Shown one piece after another: positions 1 to 7,984 of a stretch of 57,937 bases of DNA. Source of the DNA: Xylophilus sp. ASV27 (GTDB lineage: Bacteria; Pseudomonadota; Gammaproteobacteria; Burkholderiales; Burkholderiaceae_C); assembly GCF_016428875.1 (NCBI RefSeq), contig NZ_JAELTO010000012.1, positions 1 to 57,937 on the forward strand. Direction: 5' to 3'. The stretch's first letter is position 1, and every line of letters starts with the position of its first letter. The notes under the pieces were generated by a model. The model saw nothing but the letters and a program-made list of their open reading frames with translations. It did no database searches and was not told where the DNA came from. Position numbers and translations under genes: made by a program.

Positions 1-1
1 G

Positions 2-742
2 CACATCAAGGCCATCCATGCCCAGACACGTGGCGGCTACGGCTGGCCGCGCATCTGGAAGGAACTGCTGGCCCGCGGCATCCGCGTGGGCAAGGACCGG
101 GTGCAAAAGCTCATGCAGCGCCATGGCATTCGCGCCAGAGGCAAGCGCCGCTTCAAGGTCACCACCGACAGCCGCCATGACCTGCCGATCTCGCCCAATG
201 TGCTGAACCGCGAGTTCACCGTGAGCGAGCCCGACAAGGTCTGGGTGGGGGACATCACCTACATCGCGACCGACGAGGGCTGGCTGTTCCTGGCGGTGGT
301 GATCGATCTGTTCAGCCGCCAGGTGGTGGGCTGGTCGCTGCGCGAGGACATGACGCGCGACATCGTGATTGACGCGCTACGCATGGCGTGGTTCAAGCGT
401 CGTCCGGGCAAGCAGGCCGGGTTGATCTTCCATAGCGACCGGGGCAGCCAGTACGCCAGCCACGACTTCAGGGACGTGCTCAAGGAGTACGGCATCACCA
501 GTTCGATGAGCCGCAAAGGCAACTGCTGGGACAACGCCTGCAGCGAGACGCTGTTCGGCTCCTTGAAGGTGGAGCGGTTGCACGGCCAGCGCTTGAAGAG
601 CAGGCGCGAGGCGAAGGACGAGACCATCGACTGGCTGCTCTGGTACAACCGTGCCCGACTGCACTCGACGCTGGCCTACGTCAGCCCGATGCAGTTCGAG
701 CAGGACTGGCTTGCCAATCAACCAAGGCAAGCCACCTCATGA
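2..742 (+). CDS. IS3-family transposase OrfB, 5' end cut by window edge
   Basis: This is the catalytic part of an IS3-type DDE transposase. The frame is open from base 2, so the N-terminal HTH_21 part lies outside the window. The integrase-core signals are visible: the first Asp in WVGDITYIATDEG, the second in HSDRGSQYAS, and the Glu in NACSETLFGSLKVE. The protein ends with the family-typical stretch WYNRARLHSTLAYVSPMQFE. The acidic triad is intact and no frameshift is seen in the visible part, so the element may still be functional if the left part is complete. In IS3 elements OrfB is normally made as an OrfAB fusion by programmed frameshifting; that part cannot be seen here. It borders an accessory segment. 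Confidence 0.93.
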   Translation, partial: HIKAIHAQTRGGYGWPRIWKELLARGIRVGKDRVQKLMQRHGIRARGKRRFKVTTDSRHDLPISPNVLNREFTVSEPDKVWVGDITYIATDEGWLFLAVVIDLFSRQVVGWSLREDMTRDIVIDALRMAWFKRRPGKQAGLIFHSDRGSQYASHDFRDVLKEYGITSSMSRKGNCWDNACSETLFGSLKVERLHGQRLKSRREAKDETIDWLLWYNRARLHSTLAYVSPMQFEQDWLANQPRQATS

Positions 743-761
743 GCTCAGCTATGGGATACGG

Positions 762-779
762 ATTCCAGGGGCAAGGTCA
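762..779 (+). repeat. Candidate right terminal end of the IS3 element
   Basis: The sequence ccaggggcaaggtca ends 37 bp after the transposase stop and finishes in CA. IS3-family right ends commonly finish in CA and are the inverse of a TG-beginning left end. The left end is outside the window, so the inverted repeat and target duplication cannot be checked. Confidence 0.3.
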
Positions 780-1472
780 CTCCTTGAGCAATGCGTAGAC
801 CGCCGTGCATGTAGATGGCGATCGTGCGCGGGTTTGAGAGAGACGGAGTCAGTGGGCAGCCAATCCAATGGCGCCACGGCCAAGATGGATGGACGGACGT
901 GAGCCGAGCGTCTCCATCGGGGTGCCTGACCCCACCAAAATGGGGCTGAAACTGTTACAAATTTCCCAATTCAGCCAATAGCGGGATTCGTTGTCCAAAT
1001 CCCAGTCCGCTCCTGGAAATGGCCCTTGAGAGGGCAAATAGAGCGGAAAACGGGGAAAATATCTCACCATGTGAAAAATCTCCTGGATTTTGTGCGCTGG
1101 GGCAGAAATTGCGCAGGCCACATGGGTAAACGCCAAAACTGGAGCGGGCAACGCCTCGTCTCGTCGGCGTGCAATGTAAAGATTTGGTTAACCTGTTACA
1201 TATTTGGACGGTATTGGATGCGCCCGATGCCCTGGTTGGGCGAGATGTTTGAGGTCAGGAGATTGGGGCGGGGAGAGCCTGGCGCATGAGGGGTAGCGCG
1301 AGGGGGAGCGGTGCGGGACGGGCCGCTATGCGATATGGGAGATCAGGCTGCGGAGGTGGGGAAGACTGTTATCTCGGTCGCTTGCAAGAGTAGGTATGAC
1401 CGCATCGGCAAGTAGCAGCCAAAACAGATATTTCCTGCCTATGGCAGATTCATGGGCGCAGCAGCAATCCAC
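780..1472. other. Gene-poor accessory stretch
   Basis: No open frame here has convincing codon structure, and no start has a good ribosome binding site. The stretch carries a perfect 5-bp-arm palindrome ggggt-gcctg-acccc at about 919-933. It also has two similar segments, aactgttacaaattt near 949 and acctgttacatattt near 1191. It looks like debris of mobile DNA between the IS3 element and the minus-strand gene that follows. Confidence 0.5.
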
Positions 1473-2699
1473 TCAGAATGACACTTTGGGGGATGACGCA
1501 TTCTTTAAGCGAAAAACCTGCAAGATGTCCAATTGGTCTATTCCCGACAGGCATAAACCACCTTCGATCATTCCGACGCAAAACAGTATCTTCTCTCTTC
1601 CGATTTCGCAACCGAACCGCCAGAGTTCTGGGACTGATTGCCTTTGTTCAATCAACAACGATGCTGACACCGAAATACGGCCTGGCATTGCGCCATCTTG
1701 GTAGTGAGTGTTGTCCAACTCGATTCTGGCTGCACCACAAGGATTGATTTGCGTTTCGTTCTTACTTGGCGGGGTGCGAGCATCCGAGTAGACGACCCCC
1801 AAACCCGATGAAAATGGCGAAAAGAGCATGGCACGAAAACCCTCGTAGGTGACCACACCAACCGCACCTTGGCGCACGCCTATGAGACATTGCGCAATGT
1901 GGCGCCAGATCCGAATCAACTGAGCGTACGCGACTGCCAGCGCTTCCGGATCAGGAAGGGTTGGTGCCTCCATGCCGTCTTCCGGCTTGGCGTGAAACAG
2001 GTAGCAGCGCATGCGTTCGTACTGATCGAGCAACATGTAATCGACCAAATTTCGACTGTCAGGAAGAAGCGCTCGCATGTCGATTCTTGCAGCCACTTCT
2101 CCGAGGACGCGGCGCAGCCATTTGCGCTCGCCCTCGTTCGACCCTTTTGCTCCCACCGTAGACAGCAGAACCTCCAAGCCAAGCCACAGGTTTCGGTAGG
2201 CTTCGTACAAATCGCTGCTCGCCTGCGAGAGTCGATAGAAACGTAGCGCTGGAGTCCACACTGCGGATGGCTCTGGTGGGGGCGGCATCAGATTCCCGTC
2301 TCGATCGTAGGCAACAGCGGCCATCGAAACACCGAGGACCATATCCTCGGTGGCCATGATTTCCACGATGCGGCGACCGGCATTTGTATAAAGCAAAACA
2401 TGGTCATCGCCGAGGTCGGCCAACTCTGAAACCTTGGATTGCTCATAGGACAGCAAATCGAGATAGCGCTGGATGCTCTCTGTTCCGGCAGCGATCGTTG
2501 CCCGCCTATCGAGCGCTTGCAGTGACCTCGCTACGATGGTGGATTTGCCCTCTGCGCTCTCCACGATCCAGCCGTTAATCTCATCCGACCGGCTTAGCTG
2601 ACATGGCTTGCGAAGACGATAAGCGACGGCTGCACCGTGATCAGCATGACCTAACGAGTCAGATCTTCCGCTCAGTAAGAACCCATCAATGGTTGCCAT
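1473..2699 (-). CDS. Hypothetical protein with HEPN-like C-terminal region
   Basis: A 408-residue protein (an in-frame GTG lies one codon upstream) that I do not recognise as a named family. Residues about 155-275 form predicted long helices containing YRNLWLGLEVLL near residue 169 and RCYLFH at about 232-237. The latter fits the Rx4-6H signature of HEPN domains. In that superfamily the paired Arg and His act in RNA cleavage, and members are common in abortive-infection and toxin-antitoxin systems. The flanks, residues 1-150 and 280-408, have no motif I can name. Codon use is visibly less GC-biased than in the chromosomal genes to the right. It lies between an IS3 element and a displaced serS 3' end, which suggests horizontal acquisition. 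A defence or RNase role is inference only. Confidence 0.6.
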   Translation of the reverse strand: MATIDGFLLSGRSDSLGHADHGAAVAYRLRKPCQLSRSDEINGWIVESAEGKSTIVARSLQALDRRATIAAGTESIQRYLDLLSYEQSKVSELADLGDDHVLLYTNAGRRIVEIMATEDMVLGVSMAAVAYDRDGNLMPPPPEPSAVWTPALRFYRLSQASSDLYEAYRNLWLGLEVLLSTVGAKGSNEGERKWLRRVLGEVAARIDMRALLPDSRNLVDYMLLDQYERMRCYLFHAKPEDGMEAPTLPDPEALAVAYAQLIRIWRHIAQCLIGVRQGAVGVVTYEGFRAMLFSPFSSGLGVVYSDARTPPSKNETQINPCGAARIELDNTHYQDGAMPGRISVSASLLIEQRQSVPELWRFGCEIGREKILFCVGMIEGGLCLSGIDQLDILQVFRLKNASSPKVSF

Positions 2700-2757
2700 C
2701 ACTGCCTCTGTGCAATATCAAATATAGGCTGCCCACGAACAATTAGGCCATGAATAG

Positions 2758-2999
<242 letters not shown>

Positions 3000-3016
3000 C
3001 CGCGCTTCGACACACA

Positions 3017-3107
<91 letters not shown>

Positions 3108-3120
3108 TAGGCAAATGGAC

Positions 3121-3147
3121 AAGCGGCTCTCGGGCCGCTTTTTCTTT
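3121..3147 (+). terminator. Rho-independent terminator of tRNA-Ser
   Basis: A perfect stem aagcggc/gccgctt (3121-3127 and 3134-3140) with a 6-nt loop runs into a T-rich tract, tttttcttt. It lies 14 bp after the tRNA CCA end. Confidence 0.85.
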
Positions 3148-3619
3148 GTCTATGCCATCCGTTCCGCCAAATGGGATCTGATGGTTTCGAACGCTTTCAA
3201 ATCCCGGACGCACAGCCCGGACATAGGGGGCTCAAGGGGCCAATCGCCAAAGCGCCAGAGCAGATTCGCACCCCCGTGGACGCCTGCTCGGTAGCGAAAT
3301 CACGCGGCATCCACGAATAGCCGGTTTGTCCCCGGTCCGCATATCCCAGGCAGCTCCAGGCGCCGGCAACGAGCCCTTGACGCGTTCCACTGGGCGTCTT
3401 GCCGTGCGTATCTTCCGCATATGCCCGCCTATCCAGGTGCTCTTGCTGGCGTGCGGGATTCTGTTGATGAGACGCCCTGGTGCCGCGGAGAACGCAGCTG
3501 GATAGTGGGGCCAGGCCTCCATGACATGTGCTCCGAGGGGCCCTGTCTGTGCATGTTGAGCGCATCGTTTGCGATAGAGTAGCCATCAGGCGCCTCTCAC
3601 TCCAGACACTCTGTGCCGC
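3148..3619. other. Intergenic stretch, no gene recognised
   Basis: About 470 bp between the tRNA terminator and the diguanylate cyclase. Open frames exist on the minus strand, but none resembles a known family or has a clear ribosome binding site. I see no hairpin with a T tract here. It may be a further remnant of the adjacent insertion. Confidence 0.5.
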
Positions 3620-5005
3620 ATGCTCCAGCATCTCTACCTCGTCGCTAAGCTGCTCGATGCTTTGGGGATCGCCATGTATGTGCTGGACACTGACGACCAG
3701 GCGGTGCTCTGGAACAATTCCTTCCTGCGCTTCTTCCCGGAACATGATGGTGCCGTCCACGTGGGCGAGCCGTACCGCGAAAACCTGCGGCGCTTCTACG
3801 TGTTGCGGGCACCGGATGAAAGTGCGGAGCAGATCGAGCGCTGGATCGCCGACGGCGTCCGGCGGCATCGCACGCAGACCCAGCCCTTTGTGTTCCAGCA
3901 TTGTGGCCACTGGTTGCGCGTGTCCTGCGTGCTCCAGCCGGATGGATCGCGCATCCGTATCTGGCACAAGCTCTCGGCGACGGAGGCCTGGCCAAGCGAA
4001 CGCCGCCCAGAGCAGGGCATGCTGCACGATCTGCATACGCCCGACGCGCGAGACCTGCTGGAGAACGTCGGCCAGGGAGCGCTGGTGGTCGATGAGCAGG
4101 ACCGCATCCTGTTTGCCAACGACCAATTCGTCTCGATGTACGGCTTCGCCACCAAGGCGGCCGTCATCGGCCGCAGCTATGCGGAGCTGATCATGGCACT
4201 CTGGAGCGACGCCGATGCGGAGGAGCGCGCCGTGCGTGCGCAGGATGTGGCCGCTGCGCTGCGCGACGGCTCGCGTTTCCTGGGGGCACCCTACGAGGTA
4301 CCTTTGCCAAAAGGGCGGTGGATGCGCGTGACCGCCAACCGAACGGCGAGCGGAAACAGCTATGCCCTGCATTCCGACATCAGCGCCGGGAAGCAATATG
4401 AAGCGGCGCTGCGGGGCGCCGAGCGTCAGGCGCGCGAACGCGAAGCGCAGTTGCGCGAACTCACCGACCAACTGCGCAGCGAGACCCGCCTTGATCCGCT
4501 CACCGGCTTGGCCAATCGGCGCAGCCTGCATGGACAGATGCAGGAACTGGCCCTCAACGCAGGACCGCACAGCCTGCTGTTCATCGACCTGGACGGTTTC
4601 AAGGCAGTGAACGACCAGGCCGGCCATGCTGCGGGCGACCAGGTGCTGCGCCAGGTCGCCGATCGGTTGCGCCAGGTGGTACGTGCATCTGACATCGTGG
4701 TGCGCCTGGGCGGCGACGAGTTCGTAGTGCTGCTGCGCGATGCGGGGACTGCGCAGGCGCGCGCGGTGGCCCTGAAGATCGTGCAGACCCTGGGTAGCGA
4801 TGCCTTTGACGCCGACGGTCTGCGTTTTCACGTGGGTGCCAGCGTGGGCGTGCGCACATTCTGCGGGCCAAGCGAAGATCCCGAGAGTCTGGTGCGCGAC
4901 GCGGATGTCGCGTGCTATCGCGCCAAGCGCAAAGGCCGTGGCTGTGTCGAGTTGCATCCCTCGGGTGGCGGCGTGGCCGGCACGGTCTGCGTGGAGCAGC
5001 CATAG
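3620..5005 (+). CDS. PAS-containing diguanylate cyclase (GGDEF)
   Basis: This protein makes cyclic di-GMP from two GTP. Of its 461 residues, about 10-115 and 145-255 look like PAS-type sensory modules (for example GALVVDEQDRILFAND). A short charged coiled-coil follows (258-290), then a GGDEF domain starting with LDPLTGLANRR. The catalytic GGDEF motif is intact at 364-368. An RxxD inhibitory I-site (RASD, 355-358) sits exactly five residues before it, so product feedback inhibition is expected. There are no membrane segments and no EAL domain, so it is probably a cytoplasmic sensor. The ATG at 3620 is the first start in frame; its ribosome binding site is weak. It is monocistronic and convergent with the mod genes. 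The input signal is unknown. Confidence 0.93.
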   Translation: MLQHLYLVAKLLDALGIAMYVLDTDDQAVLWNNSFLRFFPEHDGAVHVGEPYRENLRRFYVLRAPDESAEQIERWIADGVRRHRTQTQPFVFQHCGHWLRVSCVLQPDGSRIRIWHKLSATEAWPSERRPEQGMLHDLHTPDARDLLENVGQGALVVDEQDRILFANDQFVSMYGFATKAAVIGRSYAELIMALWSDADAEERAVRAQDVAAALRDGSRFLGAPYEVPLPKGRWMRVTANRTASGNSYALHSDISAGKQYEAALRGAERQAREREAQLRELTDQLRSETRLDPLTGLANRRSLHGQMQELALNAGPHSLLFIDLDGFKAVNDQAGHAAGDQVLRQVADRLRQVVRASDIVVRLGGDEFVVLLRDAGTAQARAVALKIVQTLGSDAFDADGLRFHVGASVGVRTFCGPSEDPESLVRDADVACYRAKRKGRGCVELHPSGGGVAGTVCVEQP

Positions 5006-5042
5006 CCGTCACCAGCGGCCGTCCCCCGGTCCAGCCCGTGCG

Positions 5043-5831
5043 CTACGGTGATACAGCGCCCTGCAGCAGGCTGCGCAGCTTCTGCCGCATGGGCGACTCC
5101 GCAGGGCCGGCGGGCACCTCGAACTGCTGCAGTGCCAGGTCGCGGCTTTGTCCTTTGCGCAGGTCGATCTCGCGCACCGCTTGCCCCTTCTGGTAGACGA
5201 AGGCGACATCCGCCAACTCCAGAACGTCGTCGATGTCGTGGGTGATCATCAGCACGGGAATGTTCCAGCGCTGCCGCACCTGCGCCAATTCCTGGCGCAA
5301 GCTGCGGCGCAGCATGGGGTTGAGCGCGGCAAAGGGCTCGTCCAGCAACAGCACCTGCGGCCGGCAGGCCAGCGCGCGGGCCAGGGCGACGCGCTGCTGC
5401 TGGCCGCCGGAGAGCGAATGGGGCCGGCTGTGCGCCATGTCGCGCAGGCCGAAGCTCTCCAGCAGGCTGTCGGCCAGGGCCTTGTCCTCGTCGGAGAGGC
5501 GGCGCTGCCGCCACGAGGTCAGCCCGAAGGCGACGTTGTCGCGCACCGATAGATGGGGAAACAGCGCGTAGTGCTGGAACAGGTAGCCGATGCGGCGCGC
5601 GGGCGGCGCCAGATCGATGCCGGCGGCCGAGTCGTACAGCGTGCGCCCAGCCAGGCGCACATGGCCCGCGCTGGGCCGCAGCAGGCCGGCGATGGCCTGC
5701 AAGGTGAGCGTCTTGCCGGAGCCCGATGGCCCGTACAGCGCGGCAAATGGAACGTCGGTGGCAAAGCGGGCCGCCAGATCGAAGCGCCGGCGGCCATCGG
5801 CCACCGACAGGCATATATCAACGTCGATCAC
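5043..5831 (-). CDS. modC: Molybdate ABC transporter ATP-binding protein, short form
   Basis: ATPase subunit of the molybdate importer. Walker A is GPSGSGKT, the Q-loop is LFQHYALFPH, the signature is LSGGQQQRVALARAL, Walker B is VLLLDEPFAAL, and the switch His lies in MITHDIDD. It is 262 residues long, about 90-100 fewer than typical ModC, and ends without the C-terminal Mop/TOBE domain that binds molybdate and trans-inhibits transport. The start is GTG at 5831. It is last in the modE-modB-modA-modC run. A sulfate or tungstate role cannot be excluded from this subunit alone, but ModE and ModA point to molybdate or tungstate. Confidence 0.88.
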   Translation of the reverse strand: MIDVDICLSVADGRRRFDLAARFATDVPFAALYGPSGSGKTLTLQAIAGLLRPSAGHVRLAGRTLYDSAAGIDLAPPARRIGYLFQHYALFPHLSVRDNVAFGLTSWRQRRLSDEDKALADSLLESFGLRDMAHSRPHSLSGGQQQRVALARALACRPQVLLLDEPFAALNPMLRRSLRQELAQVRQRWNIPVLMITHDIDDVLELADVAFVYQKGQAVREIDLRKGQSRDLALQQFEVPAGPAESPMRQKLRSLLQGAVSP

Positions 5832-5843
5832 GGCCGCACGTCC

Positions 5844-6593
5844 TCAGGGCTTGCCGAAGCCGTAGCGTGCCAGCACCTGCTGCGCCGCGTCGGAATTCAG
5901 AAAGGCGATGAAGTCCTGGCCCAGCGCCTTCTGTTTGCTGTCGGCCACGGTTGCCACGGGGTAGCTCACCGGCGTATGGCCCGAGGGGGTCAGCACGATC
6001 CTGACCTTGTCGCCGGCGATCGCCGCATCGGTGCGGTAGACGAAGCCAGCCTCGACCTCGCCGCGGCTCACGTAGTCGAGCACCTGCCGCACGCTGTCGG
6101 CCTGCACGAACTTGGGCTCCAGCGGTTCCCACAGTTTCGCGCCGTCCAGCACCTGCTTGGTGTAGCGGCCCACCGGCACGGTGGCCGTCTTGCCCACGGC
6201 GATGCGCTTGACCGCGGCGCCGCCCAGATCCTGCAGGGCCTTGATGCCGGCGCCGCCCTGGGCCGGCTCGATCAGCACCAGGCTGTTGGTGACGAAGTCG
6301 CGGCGGCTGTCGGTGTCGATGAGCTTCTGCTGCGCGGCCCGGTCCATGGTTTCCTGGTCGGCGCTGGCGAACACGTCCACCGGCGCACCCTGGCTGATCT
6401 GCTGCAGCAGCGCGCCCGAGGCGGCGAAATTCAGGCGCAGTGTGGTGCCGGGCTTGATCGCCTCGAACTTCGGCGCCAGTTCCTTGAACGCATCGGTCAG
6501 GCTGGCGGCGGCGGAGACGGTCAGCTGCTGTGCGGACACCGCCAGCGGAAGCGCCAGCGCAATGACCAGGGACAAGAGACGGGAAGGGCGCAT
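5844..6593 (-). CDS. modA: Molybdate-binding periplasmic protein
   Basis: Substrate-binding protein of the molybdate importer, 249 residues. An N-terminal signal peptide (MRPSRLLSLVIALALPLAVSA) is followed by the family opening LTVSAAASLTDAFKELAP, then GASGALLQQI-type and DVFASADQ ligand-region motifs and VGKTATVPVGRYTKQ. I chose the ATG at 6593 because it has a clean AAGGAG seven bases upstream and gives a normal signal peptide; in-frame starts at 6611 and 6614 would add seven atypical residues and overlap modB. It delivers oxyanion to ModB and ModC. Confidence 0.93.
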   Translation of the reverse strand: MRPSRLLSLVIALALPLAVSAQQLTVSAAASLTDAFKELAPKFEAIKPGTTLRLNFAASGALLQQISQGAPVDVFASADQETMDRAAQQKLIDTDSRRDFVTNSLVLIEPAQGGAGIKALQDLGGAAVKRIAVGKTATVPVGRYTKQVLDGAKLWEPLEPKFVQADSVRQVLDYVSRGEVEAGFVYRTDAAIAGDKVRIVLTPSGHTPVSYPVATVADSKQKALGQDFIAFLNSDAAQQVLARYGFGKP

Positions 6594-6610
6594 GGAAAAC
6601 TCCTTGGGCA

Positions 6611-7288
6611 TCAACGAAGGGAAAAGAAGCGGTTCGACAGCACCAGCACGGTGATGGACAACAGCGAGGTGATGACGACCAGCAGCAGCGCCATGTCGTC
6701 ATGGCCGGCCTGCACCGCGTCGTAGATCGCCATCGACAGCGTCTGGGTCTGCTTGGGAATGGAGCCGGCCACCATCAGCGACGCGCCAAACTCCCCCATG
6801 GCGCGCGCGAACGCCAGCAGCGTGCCGGCCAGAATGCCGGGCCAGGCCAGCGGCAGCGTCACGCGCAGGAAAACCGACAGCGGCGACTGGCGCAGCGTGC
6901 TGGCGGCGGCCTCCAGCGAACGGTCCACGTTGGCAAAGGCGGCGCTGGCCGACTTGAGCACCAGCGGCAGCGCCACCACGGCCGATGCGACCACCGCGCC
7001 GTGCCAGCTGAAGATGATGGTGTAGTCCAGATGCTCGCGCAGCCACGCTCCCAGCGGGCTGCGGCGCCCCGCCGCCACCAGGATGGCGTAGCCGATCACC
7101 GTCGGCGGCAGCACCAGCGGCAGCATGCAGGCCGCCTCCAGCACCGAACTGCCGGGAAAACGCTTGCGCGCGAATACCCATCCCAGCGACACACCGGCGA
7201 CCAGCGCCAGCACGGTGGCCACCGCGGCCACCTTGAGCGAGAGGACCAGCGGAAACCAGTCCGTGGATGCGAGCAGGCTCGGCGTCAT
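6611..7288 (-). CDS. modB: Molybdate ABC transporter permease
   Basis: Inner-membrane permease of 225 residues with about five or six hydrophobic segments. It carries the ABC-permease EAA loop (EAAASTLRQSPLSVFLRVTLP), which docks onto ModC. Other family marks are LPLVLPPTVIGYAILV and MGEFGASLMVAGSIP. It precedes modA by 17 bp, so the order modB-modA-modC differs from the common modA-modB-modC. The 114-bp gap upstream separates it from modE and carries a candidate ModE half-site, so modBAC may have its own promoter. Confidence 0.94.
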   Translation of the reverse strand: MTPSLLASTDWFPLVLSLKVAAVATVLALVAGVSLGWVFARKRFPGSSVLEAACMLPLVLPPTVIGYAILVAAGRRSPLGAWLREHLDYTIIFSWHGAVVASAVVALPLVLKSASAAFANVDRSLEAAASTLRQSPLSVFLRVTLPLAWPGILAGTLLAFARAMGEFGASLMVAGSIPKQTQTLSMAIYDAVQAGHDDMALLLVVITSLLSITVLVLSNRFFSLR

Positions 7289-7296
7289 GTCGGATG

Positions 7297-7307
7297 GAAT
7301 ATAACGG
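7297..7307 (-). promoter_or_regulatory. Candidate ModE operator half-site before modB
   Basis: On the minus strand the sequence ccgttatat lies 11 bp upstream of the modB start. It resembles one arm of the E. coli ModE operator, which contains cgttatata and its inverse. I see no convincing second arm at the standard spacing, so this is only a candidate. Confidence 0.28.
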
Positions 7308-7402
7308 ATGCCGGCAGCCAGGCAGATGCCATGGCGGCTTTCCCGCCACGCGCCAGTGCAGCCGGCCGCCGGACCGTTCCGCGGGCCGGCGCTGTAAGGC
7401 GT

Positions 7403-7750
7403 TCAGGGCGCCAGCAGCCGGGTCAGCGCCGCGATGTCGGCGGCAGCGGCCGTGCGCGCGGTGCTCTCTATCGCCCGGTAGTGCTGCAGGATCTTCTGGC
7501 CGACGGTGGTGAGGGCGGTGCCGCCGCCATGGGCGCCGCCGGCGGCGGTGTTCACGGCCGGGCTGCCGAGCGCGCGGTTCATCTCGTCCACCAGCAGCCA
7601 CGCGCGCCGGTAGGACATGCCGAGCCGGCGCGCCGCCGCCGAGATGGAGCCGGTTTCGGCAATCGCCTCCAGGAGCTGGACCTTGCCGGGGCCGATGGCG
7701 ATGCTGTCGTCGCGGTAGATGCGCAGGCGGAACTGCACTTTCGATTTCAT
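7403..7750 (-). CDS. modE: ModE-like molybdenum-dependent regulator, HTH domain only
   Basis: A 115-residue winged-helix DNA-binding protein of the ModE N-terminal type. The helix-turn-helix is GSISAAARRLGMSYRRAW (about 34-51) and is followed by LVDEMN. It corresponds to the DNA-binding half of E. coli ModE and lacks the two C-terminal Mop domains that bind molybdate. The start at 7750 (MKSKVQFRLRIY) matches family N-termini. A longer frame to 7921 runs through a dispersed repeat and is not credible as coding. It lies directly upstream of modBAC on the same strand and probably regulates that operon. How it senses molybdate without Mop domains is open. Confidence 0.85.
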   Translation of the reverse strand: MKSKVQFRLRIYRDDSIAIGPGKVQLLEAIAETGSISAAARRLGMSYRRAWLLVDEMNRALGSPAVNTAAGGAHGGGTALTTVGQKILQHYRAIESTARTAAAADIAALTRLLAP

Positions 7751-7810
7751 GGGAGGCGGCTGCGCGGGGCTATCAAAACCGTAGGGAAAGGCATCGGTAT
7801 GCCGAGGCGT

Positions 7811-7882
7811 TTTGCTATTAAAAATATAGCTATAAGCCCAGAACATACCTGGGCTACAGGCCTGAAATGCTTCAAAACCTAA
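7811..7882 (+). repeat. Dispersed repeat R1, copy 1
   Basis: An AT-rich box (gctattaaaaatatagct) is followed by taagcccag, a short loop and ctgggcta, then caggcctgaaa. The arms agcccag (7836-7842) and ctgggct (7850-7856) pair. Other copies lie near 12480, 20390, 38237, 44748 and 56225. Confidence 0.75.
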
Positions 7883-7984
7883 GTGACATGAACAGTGCGG
7901 GCACGCCGGATGACGAAACACGCCGTGCGAGACGCGCGCAGCCTTGAGGGGGAGGCGCCGCAGGCGCTTCGGGGGTGTTCCACA

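Noticed and set aside
849-1289. Short open frames on both strands downstream of the IS3 transposase
   Set aside because: No homology, no ribosome binding sites and uneven codon use; treated as debris.
7751-7921. N-terminal extension of ModE to 7921
   Set aside because: It would translate through repeat R1 and gives no family homology; MKSKVQF at 7750 is the natural start.
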